Shown here: one piece after another, positions 25,665 to 39,221 of the stretch
How positions within the stretch are numbered: position 1 is the first letter of the stretch
Layout: every line of letters starts with the position of its first letter
Source: Brachionus koreanus
Lineage: Eukaryota > Rotifera > Eurotatoria > Ploima > Brachionidae
NCBI GenBank assembly: GCA_016987375.1
Contig: PJRA01000493.1
Span: 735,953-796,978, forward strand
Direction of reading: 5' to 3'
DNA length: 61,026 bases
Notes under the pieces: model-generated
Told to the model about the DNA's origin: nothing
The model's input: only the letters and a program-made list of their open reading frames with translations
Database searches by the model: none
Position numbers and translations under genes: made by a program

Positions 25665-27334
25665 CTAAAGACTTTGAATTTCTCGAAGGGCATTAGGACT
25701 AAGCTTTATGCAAATATACCCATCACTTAGATAAAAATTTGGTCTAAGATCATCAAGAGAATTTTCTACAATCAATCTCAAACGTTTGGCCGATCGTTCT
25801 GGATCATATTCATTATGTTTCATTTCAAGATTTGATTCATAATTTACTAAATTAAAGGGTGTTTTCACTTCATTTTCATCTTCACTTTTCATTTCATTTT
25901 CAATTTCTAAATTTGAATCTAAATTTTTGACACCTTTGAAACCAAGCTTAGTCACAAATTCTTCTTCATCTTGTTTATTTTCAATTTCATCACCCAAATT
26001 ATCTTCCTCAATTATTGAATTTGAGCTGTCTGTCGTATCTCTAGAAGTAGTCTGTGTAACAAGTACAGTCATCTTGTTAGAAGAAGTAGGAGAACTCAAT
26101 GTAGAAGAAGTTTTATCAGAAGTTAATTCATCGGTATTTTGTTGTTCTGTCATTACTAATTCATCATCTTCAGCGATTGTTGAGCTTTGCTGCTGTGACG
26201 TTGTAGTTGATAAAGTTGTTTGAATGGTTGTTTCTGCTGAAACCTGAATATTTTCCGCTTTGGTTGAACTAAGTACATTTTGGTTTTGTACAAAAATTGG
26301 AGCTATTTGGGATTCTGGATGCGTATAAGCCCAATGAAAGCAGTTTCTGCTTAAAGTTTCCATGGACCTGCATCTTTGAACAATATAATCAATTACTTGG
26401 AATTGCTTGTAGAAAATTTTACTCAAAACTTGGCTCAATTGCTCTTGAGACAATGACTTACGCTTGGTAAAAATATCACTCAAATCTTTCAATGTCTTTG
26501 AGTTCGATTTGGCTATTTGAAAATTAAGAATTAAAAATTCCACGGTAAACTTTTTTTCTAAGCCAAATGTTTTGACTTTTTCCACCATGGCATCTCTTAA
26601 AGTATTTAAATTTATATCAAGAGTCTTCATTTCATTAGTTACAAATGACAGTATTTGAGAATTGGTCAGGTCTAGAAGTCTTGCTAGTGTCACATTATGT
26701 TGCTGTAATCTCTTAATGTCTTCTAAATTGTCTTCGGCTATTTTCTTTTTTATAAGACTAAGCTCAGTGAGAAGCAAGTCTTGAACTTTTTTAAGCGTAG
26801 TCTTGGAGTTTTCAATTGACACTTCTTTTAGTTTATCAAAGAATTTTTCTATTAAAGACCAAGCTTTTTTGGATATGGCATCGAGTTCTGGCTTCAGATT
26901 GCTTTCGGCCTTGGAGAGCTGGGAAACGATCTGCATTTTTCTGAGCTCAAGAGCCGACTTGGTCGCTTGAAAACTGGCAACAATACTTTTTTTCAAGGTT
27001 CTTTCAAAATCTCTAAGATTTGATTTTGTGTCTAAAACTTTTGTCAAATCAAAATTTCCGCTCAATTTATCTGTCACATAGCTTTCAGCAGCATGCTTCC
27101 AATTCGGAACAGTATCTCTACCTGTGTGTAAAAAATTAATATTCTTACAATTTTGACTTGAGTTTACATACTGAGACCCCTTGAGGGAAAAAAGTATCTT
27201 CGCTTGCTTGGTATGAGACTTCGCCATGAATCTCTGGCCTTTGAAACTAAAAACAAATAAAAAAAAAACTAACATTCTTGAATACTAACCATTTATTGAT
27301 GCTATTATTAATAAAACAAGTCTTAAAATTTTCA
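25665..27334 (-). CDS. Secreted coiled-coil protein of unknown family
   Basis: Model: exons 27334-27290, 27246-27172 and 27121-25665, introns 43 and 50 bp, about 525 aa. Splicing converts an out-of-frame start into a clean N-terminus: ILRLVLLIIASINVSKA, a typical signal peptide. The 50-bp intron has GTATGT and TTTTTTACACACAG ends. The first visible exon begins TG AAA ATT just after a good acceptor (tcttttttaag), so the ATG is apparently split, its A coming from an upstream 5' exon that I could not locate. Mature protein: a Lys/Leu/Glu-rich helical region to about residue 330 with two Cys near its end, a Ser/Thr-rich acidic stretch (about 330-460), and a conserved-looking C-terminus (RLRLIVENSLDDLRPNFYL). 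No family is recognised. An unspliced reading starting at 27275 is also open, but it lacks the signal peptide. PolyA signal on the minus strand at 25606-25601. Confidence 0.7.
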
Positions 27335-29940
27335 CTTAAAAAAGATAAAAATAAAAAAAAGATAAAAGAAAATTTAAAAAACTAAAATAAATTTTTCAAA
27401 TATTTCTTATTTATTTAAATACTTTTATAAATTAAAAATTTTCTAAAAAGTTTAAGCTTTATGGAAAAAAAAGCTTGAGCTTGACTAATTTGAAAGCTGT
27501 GTTGGCAATTACATCGTTGATAAGCGCAAAGAAAACGCAGATTCGAAAAACGCCATACAAGCATAGTTGAGCATTATTTATAGCTAAAGCGCTTTTGATT
27601 GTTTAACTAGCAATGGTTTAAAATTTTTCACTCTGTATGGAATTCAAGGATTTGAATTGTTAAGAACACGAGGCATATTTTTTTGAACAGTCATAAGCAC
27701 AATAATCCTTGATTCAGCATAGAAGCTTTTAAAGTGTGATTTTTATCATTCATTTTATTAATTCTTTGATTTAGAAGCGCACACTAAATCTATTCATTTT
27801 TTGCTTCGAATTACACTTGTCCAAAAATAAATCAATAGAATTGAAGATTAGGTTGCGGAAGTGTAAACACTAATGGGAACAAGAGATAGACTAGCACGGA
27901 AAATTACAATAAAAATCAATTTTTTTTTTCAATTATTTTAAAATTTAATTTTGATTGCATAATTGTTTTGATTTGAAGCTCATAGGAGGTTATCTCTTTA
28001 AATCGAGGCTTGCATTTATGCATGTTAATAACACTTGAATCGATTGCGGATTTTCTTGTGACTAATTGTCAGATTATGTTGACTTAAAACTGGTGCTAAG
28101 AGAGCTCACTGTCAACCTAGTATTTAAATACAGACTCGATTATTTAAAAATTAAAAAATTTTATTTTCATTTAAAATTTTTCACTTTTGATTTTTTTTTT
28201 TCAATTTAACTATTTTTGACAGTTTATTAAAAAGAAATAAAAGAAATTTTTTTTTAAGAATTTTTGAATCTAAGTATGATCATCAACTAAATTTCTTGTT
28301 TTTTCTGCTCATTTGTTCTTTATTGTAAAAAAATTTGTATCCTTTGCCGATTACAACTTGAACCTATTATTCAATTTGTCTAGCTTGGAATAATTTTTCA
28401 ATATAGTCTTAAAATCACTTAAATAAAAGCAATATGGCTACTTGAATTAAGGCATAATGGCTGGGTTTTTGGCCTTATTAGTATATTTTTTCTGGCTTTT
28501 AAAAATTCTTATACAAAATCACTTTCGGTCATTCGATGAGAGTTTCTAATTTGTTTGAGTCATTGCCAAGTTGTCTAAATGTATAAGCAAATAGAAATTT
28601 ACAAGTTTAAAGTTAAGTGGTTTTTTTCTTATTAGTTTGTTTTAAATTCAAGCAAAAAATTTGTCTTCATAAAATTTGAATATAAAGTGTTTAAATTATG
28701 CATGAAAACTAAACGCTCCCATAAAAATTAAATAATTTTTCAAAATTTTTGTTTTATTCAAAAAAAAAAACCTATTAAGTTCATAATTCGCTGTAACAAA
28801 CTAAATTAATATGAAATAATTTTTCACATTTTGAATTCCTTGCTCAATTTTTGGCTCAGATTTTTCTAATTTTTTTTTCTAATTATTCAATTTTCTATTT
28901 AATAGAAAGATAAATTGATAAAAGCCTCATATTTTGTCATCAAATGAACAAGGCCAGTAATCAAATGATCAATTGTCATTTTAAATTAAAATCTAATGCA
29001 GCAATTTAAGCTATTTAAAAACAAAAAATCACTTAGGGAAATTTTAGGTGTTGGATTACATTTAGTAGATGAAAAGCCTATCATATCACTCAGATAATGA
29101 GCGATTAATGGAACTTAGTTGCTGGATTGTCTGGGCCTGGATGTCAATCCGGTTAGAAAGCGGATTTTAATCTTGAGCCAGCTTTTTTCTACCTAGGCAC
29201 AAAATTCATAATGAGCGTTTTTAGCTATTAAGGTTCTGGCATGGAATGCCTTGAAAATTATAATAAAAAAAAATTCTTCCGAGCGGAATTGCGAAACAAA
29301 ATATGACTTGAAATTTAAGACACGGATAGCATGAAGAAACGCATATAGAAATTGAATAAAAATTGCGCTCTATTTTGCTCATAAATTAACCCGTTGTTTC
29401 AGATTTTTTTTTTTGGAAATCGAATTTCAACAATAATTTAACTTTGTTAAAAATTCGTGACGGTAAATTAATATCGATGGAGTAGAGGGAGAATGAGCGA
29501 TTTTGCCTGATTCGAGGAAAAACGCTCAACTCAATGTGTCTTAAAATTCTCATTTATAATTACCGCATAATTTCTGTGCTCGAAATTGGTTTAGGATAAA
29601 TTACAGACAGTAGATGCGAGCTTTATTTTAGCTAGAGCTTTTTCTTTATTATTATTTATTTTAGGGAAAAAATATAAGAAATATTTGAAATGGGTTCCTT
29701 TTTTGCTTCAAGTCTTGCATTTAACTTTTTAGTTTTTGAATTTTGTTGCTTGTTATTGGTGTTCAGATATTGTTCTCTCTCTTTCTCTCGCTCTCGCTCA
29801 TTTTGATTGTAACTTGCTTATCTTATTTTTATGTTAACAAATAGTCTATTTAACCGACAGTCTTATCACTTTAATCATATTATTTTTTCCTAGCTAGAAC
29901 AACAACTCCAATAAAATAAAAAAAAAAATCTAAATAAAAT
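27335..29940. other. Gene-free stretch with probable promoter at its right end
   Basis: No exon is recognised. Slightly GC-richer patches at 27480-27700, 27840-28130 and 29030-29620 are not open for more than short distances. At 29771-29803 lies a pyrimidine run (ctctctctttctctcgctctcgctc) about 200 bp before the BEN gene. It may act as a CT-rich promoter element. An upstream untranslated exon of the BEN gene may also lie here. Confidence 0.35.
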
Positions 29941-30004
29941 TATTTTTGTGCTTGTTCTAAAGACAACGTTTTTCGCTTTAGATATAGTAGACCCGGAGCC
30001 CACG

Positions 30005-33000
30005 ATGCCCACCATATTGATAAACACCAATTTGAATAGCAGGAAGACAGATAAAAAATCATCGACCGACTCGGACCTAATTCAGTGCTCGATAGACGAG
30101 CTAGACGACGAATTCAGACAGGACATTAACGCAATCATAACCAAACTGCTCAACAAATCTAAATCGGTAAGTCACTTTTGATCTCTCGGCACACACTCTT
30201 CAGCATCCATTCTTTTTCATCTGGCGACCTAAACTGAAACTGTTTTGGGACACCACAATCACATATTTTCTATGCTATTATAAATTTATTTAGGCTAATT
30301 AGTAACTAGTTTCAAAATCGATATTTAATTTCATTAAATCGATAAAAACGTGGTTTTCTACAAACACCTAGTGTCTCGAAAAAAGAATCAAAAAATATAT
30401 GGCACAGTGCTTAAATATGGCCCGTATAATCTAAATTTTAGCACTTTATTTGAGTGCGGAAAAATCCAGTTTCACTATGACAAGGCTTTTTTTTTAAATT
30501 TTTCTCTTATCTATTTGTAAGATGTGCGTTTAATTGTTCGTGTTCAATTGAATCAATGCTTAAACACATGTCTAATCTGTTTAATTTTTTTATTTTAATT
30601 AATTGAATAATTTTTTTAAAATTTAATTTAAATTCTTACTCATTATGTTGAACTAAAGAGTAGAAAAAGAATAAAATATTAAAAATCTATGCGAACTTTT
30701 TTTGCACTATTCATATACTTGTTCAAGCAATTTTTCTTCTTAACACATGTTGACTCATCTGTTTTTCTAAGCTACTTATTTTTACTACTACACTACAAGT
30801 GAGTGTATTGATAAAAGTGATAAATTAAGATTTTTTTTAGTTCAACCATTTAGACAAAAATTCTTATCAATAAGTGAGAAATATTTGTCCCATAACAAGC
30901 AATTGAAAATTTATTCAAATTATTTTTAAAAGCAAATATTTAATTAAAATTGAATGAAAAAATTTATAATAATTTAATTTTAGTGTATGATGAATTCTTT
31001 ATATTTGTTTAATAAAATAGAATTTTTTATTAGATATTTATGTTTTGATACGATTGATTAGTTTACCACTGAGATAAGAGGCCGGAACTTTTTTCGTATA
31101 TCAGGTCTGATCGAAGTTGTTTAAAAGTCGTGAGTCGATGACTTTTACTTTTTGGAAAAAAATTTAAAAAGGACAAGTCATGAGTTATTCTCATGTTCTA
31201 GTTGACCTTTCTAATATTTTTTATTAAATAATTAATATATGAGATCCAGTTTAATTTACAATCAATTTTTTGTCTTAAGTTTTTACATTAACTAACTAAC
31301 AAAGTAAAAATTTAAAAACTTTTTGAAAAAAGTCGTTAAAAATCATCTACATGTGCTTTTTAAATTTTTTCTAATATACCAAGTCTCAACTTAACTTTTA
31401 GATGATTTTTTAAGACTTTTTATCTTGACATTTTTACAAGTGTCTGGGTCTGGTTTGGTATTTTCAGGTTTCCAACTCAAATCCGATGTATTTTTATCCC
31501 ATAGAATTGATCAAACAGATAACAGGTTTGAACTGTTAACTTGAAAAATTAGGATAACATATTGTTATTAATTAATTAATTTTACAAGCTGTTTTTGTTT
31601 TTTCTCTAAAAAATTTAAATCTTGGAGTTTAATGTAATAAATGACCTCCATTTAGTCTTGAAATTTTAAAATATAATAATAAAACTAACGAATAATACAC
31701 AATGGTAAGGAATATTTGTTGTTTTGATACCCATAATAAGCAAACAATTGAATTGAAAAATTATGTCAAATGGCTGAAGTCATAACGGAACTTGGCCCCG
31801 TTTAATCATGCTATCTATTAATAGTCTTTTCTTAAGTCATAAAATAAAAAATTTCTAAACAGTTAGGCAATTTAGCTTTTTATTTCTTGTCTTTACTTTG
31901 TTTACTTTCTTTTATTCAGCCAACAAGTATTTTTTTGTTTATGGTCACCAATAATTTATTAAATCAAGTTTTTAGATTCATATAAATTAAGTTTATTAAA
32001 CCAGTGGCTTGAAATTTCAAATAATGTTAATCATTCCTTAAAGAATATTATGTTAGAAAAGCATTTAAGATTAAAAGTTAATCATTACAAGAATACAGCT
32101 TTAGACTTCTTTTAAAAAGAAGACAAAAGATATAAAGTTGAATTAAAGTTTCATAATACAAAAAAATCAGTTCACTCAAAATTCAAATTATTCTCAATAT
32201 GATCTTTTTTAGAATTAAAAAAAATAAGATTAATTTCAATTTTTTTTTTTATTTTGTCAAAATATTAAGTAATAATAAAATTATCCAAATATTTTTGGTT
32301 CACTGGCAAAAAATCTTAATCATAAAATTTAAAATAGCATAATTGATAAAAATGCTATTTTCATCATTTGTTTAACATTTATTTAATCAAATAATTTTAG
32401 ACTTATTTAGTTATTAAATTTTTTTAAAAATTAATTTAATAATATTGGTTATATATGTTAAATGTTATTTTTTCTATTGTTAATAAATATTTATTTTCAT
32501 GACACCTAAATATTAATAAAAAAATCTCTATTCATTTCAATCAATGATTACTTTTAAAATAAGATTTATTTATTTATTTAACTTATCAATTTATTTGAAA
32601 AATAAATGAATAAAGATATTTGAAATTCATTTAATAAGCTTTTTGAAACATTTAAATTTTTTTCGCAATTTTTCTTATTCTATTTTAAATTGCCAAACTT
32701 TGCATCTAGCTTTTAGGGTTACTTTTCAAACGTTTGCAAGTTTTTTTAATTTTAGAAACGATAAAGTGTTGCTTAATTGATAGAAATATAATTTTAATGG
32801 TGGGTTTTTTTTTAACTTGATTATCAAAATTTTTGTAGATTTAAAAAAAATGACTTAAGATTTATTTTTCTAAAATTAGTTTATTTGACTAAATTTTTAT
32901 TTTTAAATTTTGAATTGTGTATTTAAAGTTGAGGGAAATTTTCCTGTTATTAACAGATAAAACTTGTATTCAATAACCACATGAACGATATAAGTGAGTT

Positions 33001-35688
33001 GGCAGACATGACAAAATTTTTGTGCAAATTATTTGAAAAAATTTTTTTTATCAAAATCATATACTTTAACTAACTGATAATCTACAAGCTTTATTAAAAT
33101 TTTTTCGAAAATTAATTTTCTAAAATCAAAGCCAGTTTTGTGCTGGTCAATAGAGTTAAATTTCAAAATAAAAATTTGACTTGCTTTTTAAAATTTAAAA
33201 GCCAAAATTTTTATTACTAAATTTATAAAGAACTATTTTTAAATTTTTTTTTTAATTTTGAAATTAAAAATTTTTCTATTTTATTTTCTGAATAATTTAC
33301 AAGTTTGCTTTCTGCATGAAGGTTTAGTTTATTGTATATAAATAAATGGCACACTTAGTGACATATACTGTTTATTACAGTACTATGTCTGTCAATTACT
33401 TTGAACATATGTTTCTGAATTAGAAAAAAAAAATTATAAAACAAAAGGTTTTAAGTCGAGTCTTTTTTATGTTATTTAGTGTTGTTATACATCTTCTCAT
33501 GTGTGTTTTGATTCCTATTTTTGCTTTGAACATCTTGCTGCAAATTGGGCAATTTGTTTTGTTTTTCGGTTCTTCCTTTCGATTATGCATTTTATCTTCA
33601 GAAGATGGTCTATTTAATCTTTAGAGTTCTTGCTTGACAAAACACATCAAATGACATCAAACTTGGACTTTAATAGAAGTGACTAATAAATAGACTTTTG
33701 AAAATAGTCGCTAGAATATCCGATTTGAAGCCAAAATGTTTGAGTTGTTTGATGAGAAACGGGACACTATTCGTGTTTTTGATTATTCTTTCCCACTGTT
33801 GACTCCAGTAGATCTTGTTATCTTAAGTTGAATAATAAGGCGAAATCAAAAAGTTTGAGGTCAAGACTTGAGTTTTTAAAATTTTTTTAAAAAAATTAGT
33901 TGATCTTGGAATTGAAAAAATTCTTTTGTTTTGCTATTATTCTGCACAAACCCAAAAATTTGTGCAGAATTGAATAGAGTTAAATAAGTGAATCATATTT
34001 TTTTATAATAAGGATACACGATACATTGTTTTTCAATTTTATAAAATTTTGTTTGTTCATAAAAGAGCATATTTATGTAAATTTTATAGGAAATAAATTA
34101 GAATTTTATTTATTTAATTGAATTAAAAAGAAAAAAAAAAGTAAAAATTTCGAAAAAAAATTTATTGATTTTTAAATAAAAATAAAATGAAAAATATTTT
34201 AAATTTATGCATTTTTAGCTCGACTCGTTCACTATAAAATATGATATAGAAGACTTGTTACCGCGTGAAAAAGCAAGCGAAAGCGAAGAAAGCGAGATTG
34301 AGCACAAAAATATAACAAATCGAACAAATTGTATATGTCACAAAATGGCCCGCTTATTCAGCGACTTACTGACTCAATCGCCGAATACATCTATGAGCAG
34401 TCATGTGGAGACGAGCGAAAGCCATACAGAACTGCGACACATTTACAAAGAAATAAAGCTACTACGAAAATATCAATTCGATTTGAACAACAAATTCAAT
34501 TTGCTCATTGATAAACTGGACAGTCAGATTAGCTCGAGTCAGACGGCCAAGAGCTCGACAGCATCAACTTCCAATTTAAACAAAAACTTAAAACAAGAAG
34601 CCAAAGTACAAATGAACCTGACCGGTGCCAAAAAACGCAAGTTCAACTCGGTAAAGAATTATTCACAGTGCGTGCAAGACCCGCCGCGCTCGGCCTCGGT
34701 CACTTCGTCATCGTCGTCAGAGACCTCGACCTCGTCACACACCTCGACGACCACCGAGATGCACCACCAAGAGCACATCGACACCGAATCGCCGTTCATT
34801 ATAAACGAAAATAACGAAGACTCGAATCCGGACCTGGGCGACATAGACATTTATCAGGACAACGAAGAGATGCCTGATTACGAACTAGAAAATTTTAAAT
34901 ATCCGATCGCTTTTCCGCAACGTTTGACCAATTTCAAATATCCAACAACCAATATGCAGGCATTTCAAAACCTTTCTCAATCACTAAACCAAACGGGCAC
35001 TCCCCAAAAAAATGTTTTAAGCTCAAATCTGAATCAAACGTACGATCTTGATCTAAACGAGCTGTTCAAAGGAAACGGACCCAAGTATCTTCAATTGGAG
35101 TCATACACAAATTTTAAGCCGCCTATTGTTTTTCAAAGTGACAAGTACTTTGTTGAAGATTCAATGGCAGCATTGTCCTATTCGAAAAGTAAGAGCAGAC
35201 GCAACTTTGCGGCCCACTTGACCAAATTGGTGTTCACACCGCGCGAAAGACTCGAGAGTAATTGTAATGGACGCTTTGGCAAAAAAGCACTCGACTCGGT
35301 CAGACTCCTAGCCATTCGCAACACCATATTCAAATACTATCCGTGCAAACAATCGACTGTAATTCTAAACGGTGATAAAATAACCAGTGGCGACCATGAT
35401 GAGAACAGTGTTTGGGTTAGGGATTGTATACCGGCCATAGATGAGTCCAATCGTGTGCTCAAAAAACAACTTGTTGCTTGGTATAAAAAAAATAATCCAA
35501 GCATTTTGATACGACACAATGGTGGTCCACAGCAGCAACTCCAACACCAACCACACCAGCATCAGTCAATGCATCAGCAAGGTCTGTCGCCTGGCACCAG
35601 CTCAAATGTAAACTATTCCGGCGGATTCATTAGCTCGTCCAATATTGACGAGTGCAACGATGGCTTTGACGATGTTGACGACTGTTGA
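30005..35688 (+). CDS. BEN-domain nuclear protein
   Basis: Exons 30005-30166 and 34219-35688, 543 aa. The donor TCG|GTAAGT and acceptor atttttag|CTC join in frame across a 4052-bp intron, very long for this window. A further upstream acceptor (cgctttag at about 29980) suggests a 5' untranslated exon; the ATG at 30005 is the first after it. The BEN domain (about residues 371-476) shows the family landmarks: NFAAHLTKLVFTPRERL, GKKALDSVRLLAIRNTIFKYYP, and WVRDCIPAIDESNRVLKKQL. BEN domains bind DNA or chromatin partners and usually act in repression. N-terminal to it are a short coiled coil (about 123-156), a basic KKRK (192-195) that may be a nuclear signal, and Ser- and acid-rich linkers; the C-terminus is Gln/His-rich then acidic. 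Exon codon use is GC-richer than the surroundings. The orthologue (BANP, insensitive or BEND type) is unresolved. Confidence 0.85.
30167..34218 (+). other. 4.05-kb intron of the BEN-domain gene
   Basis: The donor is GTAAGT at 30167 and the acceptor TTTTTAG ends at 34218. No alternative exon is obvious. The middle (31100-31500) has scattered variants of gagtcgatgactttt and agtc-rich text, as also at 17830-17960 and 47060-47570, pointing to a dispersed repeat family. A 38-bp stretch near 33935-33970 repeats ttctgcacaaa/tttgtgcagaa as a short hairpin. Confidence 0.6.
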
Positions 35689-35768
35689 GCACACAAAGTC
35701 TATTTGAATGCCGCCTTATTTAGTCAATCTCGTTTGTTTCCTGAATATTTTTTTTGTATGGTTTACGC

Positions 35769-35774
35769 AATAAA
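35769..35774 (+). terminator. Polyadenylation signal of the BEN-domain gene
   Basis: AATAAA 80 bases after the stop codon, in a short AT-rich 3' region. Confidence 0.6.
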
Positions 35775-35849
35775 TATTAAAAAATGTGTCTAGATTAGTC
35801 TCCTTATATTATCGATAAGTCTTTAATCTCAAGGTAAAATTTTCATACC

Positions 35850-35970
35850 ACTCAGAAATGGTATACATATAAAAAATGATTGATAATGATTCCGTGTGTA
35901 TGTGATGCTTTCAAGACCAGTACAATTGTTTGCCGATTTTCTTCTCTTTTTAATTACTAAGACACATTCA
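35850..35970 (+). repeat. Dispersed repeat also present inside both palindrome arms
   Basis: The stretch from cagaaatggtatacatataaaaaatga through gtatgtgatg...caagaccagtacaattgtttg...tttttcttc resembles 50146-50250 (and its mirror at 46706-46810) at roughly 75-80 percent by eye. It is non-coding. It marks an older repeat family, copies of which were in the sequence before the palindrome formed. Confidence 0.5.
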
Positions 35971-35974
35971 AATT

Positions 35975-36775
35975 CATATTCTTTTCTACTTTTTTTTTTA
36001 TTTTGCTATTGTTAAGAAGCTTTACTAATTTATACCACTTAAATTTATTAACTTCAAAACTTAAATTAATTAATCAATTTCTCAATTGCTTATTATTATT
36101 ATTATTATTATTTTATTTTTTTTAAATTTATTATAACTGCTATATTCATTTAGTTTTGTTGTTGTTTATTTAAAAAAAAATACTTTTTAATGTAAACTTA
36201 TTTTGAAAATTTGATTGTGGATGGATCGAATTTTTTTCGGATAAATTTGCTGCCTTATTGTTGCACAAAGTGACTTGGTAATGCCTAATTATATTAAAAA
36301 CGATTTGTACGTCTTAAAGTTTTTTTTTAAGTTTTAAAGTTAGCCATTTAAATAAACTTTTAAAAAATAAACTTTTTTTTAAATAATTTTTTAATATATT
36401 GAATCATTTTTTTTGCTAAATAATTAATTGTTCAAAAATTACTATTCATTATTTTTCAATTATTTTTAAGAATTAAATGCAGAAACATATTTTCATGACC
36501 AAAAAACTTGATAATTAACTTCAATGTAGACACTCTTCTAGTCGTTTTCATAGACAATCATCATTTTATTCAAGGGAAAAATAGCATTTTAACAAAATTT
36601 AATCGTTAATTTTTCTTGAAATTCTAAATATTCAGTAATCTTAAAAAATTAATTTATTTTTTGTTTTACATTTCAAAGATTTTAATGTAATTATACCTAA
36701 TATGTAACTAATTTGTCAGAAAATTAAAATCAAATAAAAAATTTGAAAAATTAAATTATTTTAGAGCAATTAATA
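35975..36775. other. Gene-free stretch
   Basis: AT-rich, with an (ATT)n microsatellite at about 36094-36112. I see no coding or RNA signal. Confidence 0.4.
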
Positions 36776-36820
36776 GTTAAACTAAACTTGACCGTAGAAT
36801 ATTAACTATTATTATTAAAT
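36776..36820 (+). mobile_element. 3' end of a non-LTR retrotransposon (plus strand)
   Basis: gttaaactaaacttgaccgtagaatattaact followed by a short ATT repeat matches the 3' ends seen, inverted, at 13440-13493 and 60890-60955. Only the last few dozen bases of the element are present, so this is an extreme 5' truncation. Confidence 0.55.
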
Positions 36821-36952
36821 AAAATTAATTAAAAATAATAAATCTTTTTTTCTTTTGATTCCGTTAATCATATTTTTTTTTCAATAGAACAAGTATTTTT
36901 GCTTGATTAAGTTTTCAAGTTAACATTGCTTATTCTAAAATAGTTGGCACAC

Positions 36953-37226
36953 AAATGTCATCATACCGGATTCCCTCGTTTGATTATGTTTCACCATATG
37001 TTAAGACACGCCTTTGGACCATGCACCAAAGTACATCTCGCCCATGCTATAATATTGTTAACTTTTTTGAATTATGCATTTGGTGAAGCACTAAAGATTA
37101 AGAAATAACGATCTAAACGCGTGATTACGCTATTAGAGCATCCGTTCAAAGTTAACGGTATCATAGCATGGGCGAGATGTACTTTGCTGCAATAATCAAA
37201 CGAGGGAATACGGTATGATGACATTT
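36953..37226. mobile_element. 274-bp fold-back (MITE-like) element
   Basis: The outer 35 bases (aaatgtcatcataccggatt...) and the last 35 (ending ggtatgatgacattt) are near-perfect inverted repeats. A second inner pair (aagtacatctcgcccatgctataa / tagcatgggcgagatgtactt) extends the stem, leaving a roughly 60-80 base loop. Such near-complete hairpins are typical of fold-back MITEs. There is no open frame and no obvious target duplication. The GC content is higher than the flanks. Confidence 0.75.
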
Positions 37227-39221
37227 AGTTATTTTTCAAAGTATTTTTAATTTAAAAAAAATAGATTCACTTTAACTTTATTATTAAGATATATAAAAAA
37301 AACCTTTATCGTGTTAAATTTGTCTATTTGTCAAAAATATGGTGATTTAAAATAGGGTTGTGCATTGATTATGTTTTCCATCGATAAACGCCTCTCAATT
37401 TTTTATTTTATATTGTTATCACATGATCGCTTGCTCATACAGATTAAGTAAATATTTTTTATCTTTTTTTTAAGAAATGATATATTTTAACAATATTAAA
37501 TTGGATGTTCTATTGAATCACAAGATAGAAAAAAAGGGGGCTTAACAAAAAAAACGATCTTGTTGGCTGATTGTGAGTGAATTGACCGAAAATACAATGT
37601 AGAATTGCTCAAAATGTGGGCAACAGAGAATGCACTTTATCATGTATTCAAGGTTTAATTATTGAATAAAAGCTTTTTAATCATGATTTAATCTCAAAAT
37701 CTTTATATCTTTTAATTATTTTTCCAATGATTAAATTAAAATATGTTATTTTACTTGGTTAAAATTTTGCATATTTTTTTATCGAGAAACACAGTTTCGA
37801 ATAAAAGTCTTTTTCTTAAACTTTTTTTTGGTTTAGGACGTTATAACTTGAAAACAAAATGCTGTTGACTTGAAAATAGGAAATCTTTCACACTGAAATG
37901 ACAAGCTTTAATTTGGTGAATAGATACTGATTTCATAAGGCATCAAAAGTGGTGCAAATTGTCCTCTCAAGAAATTCAAGCAAAGAAATTAAATTTGTCT
38001 TCTAATTATTATTAAATATATTAATAAAAAATAACTTGAAAAATTCCTTATAAAAAGAAGTCTTTAATTGTAAAACCCTTGTAAAGTTGAACAAATTAAT
38101 TTTTTTTACACACTGAATAAAGAACGATTAGAAAGAATAATTTGAACAATTTGTTTATTATTAGTAGTATAATCAATATTAATAATATAAGTTTTATTTC
38201 TAGTAATCGTCATAAATAGTTCTAAAAATTTTAAAAATTTAAATAAAATTTAAAAAAATAAATTTAACATTTTCAATCAAAGCTTATTAGAATTGCTTTA
38301 TTTTTAAAACTAGTCGTCTTATCAAAAAGTCAGCTTCAACTCAAAGAACAAATGATTTTTTATCTGATTTTAAGTTAACATGTGATAACTTGATTTAAAT
38401 TTTTACCAAAAAATAAACTAAAAGTAAACTTATGTAAATTTATATTTAAATAACTCCAATTTAAGTATTTAGAAAAAATATTCAGAAATACTTTGTGTGA
38501 TTTTAACACAGAGTATTTCTGAATATTTTTTTTAAATTTTTTAAGAAGCTTTTTAATTGAAAAATTTAATACAGGGACATATTGTAACATAACATGCTAA
38601 ACCATATCCAAATATTGTGTATAATTCTGTTGCAGACAAATTTGCAGACATAAAAAATACTTAGTTTAACAGTAAATGCTTACTTTCAAAACATATTTCT
38701 GCAATAAAATTTAAAATCAAAAAATATTTAAAAACTTTTATAATGATAACTCTTGAGCATGATCATTCTAATTTGATCAAAAAAAAATTTTTCATTCTGG
38801 AATGAACCTAATGGAGGTGATAAATAACCGATATAATTATTTATAGACAGAAACACAAGAAAGGTTTTTTCTCAGCTAATAAACAAGTTAATACTTAAGT
38901 CCTTTAGTTCAACGGTGACAAATTCCAATACAACTAATAATAAAATCTACATGTATTAAATATTCATTATTTCTATATATATTTTTCAAATTGATATAGG
39001 ACCTTTTACTTTCAAAAGTATGGCTTTTTAAAAATAAATATAAACCACTAATGGTATTAAATTAAATCGATAATTTTGTACGTAACATCAAATGTCCATA
39101 AAAAATTATTTTTAATCAATTTTAATTAAAAATTACTACACAAAGAAAAAGCCTTAATTTTTTATTATAGATAGTTGTTAAAATTAAAAAAATTAAGATA
39201 TTTCGAATCAAAATAGATTAC
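37227..39221. other. Gene-free stretch
   Basis: No coding evidence. A short inverted repeat at about 38476-38528 (attcagaaatactttgtgtg...cacagagtatttctgaat) could form a strong hairpin of about 17 bp. Confidence 0.4.
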
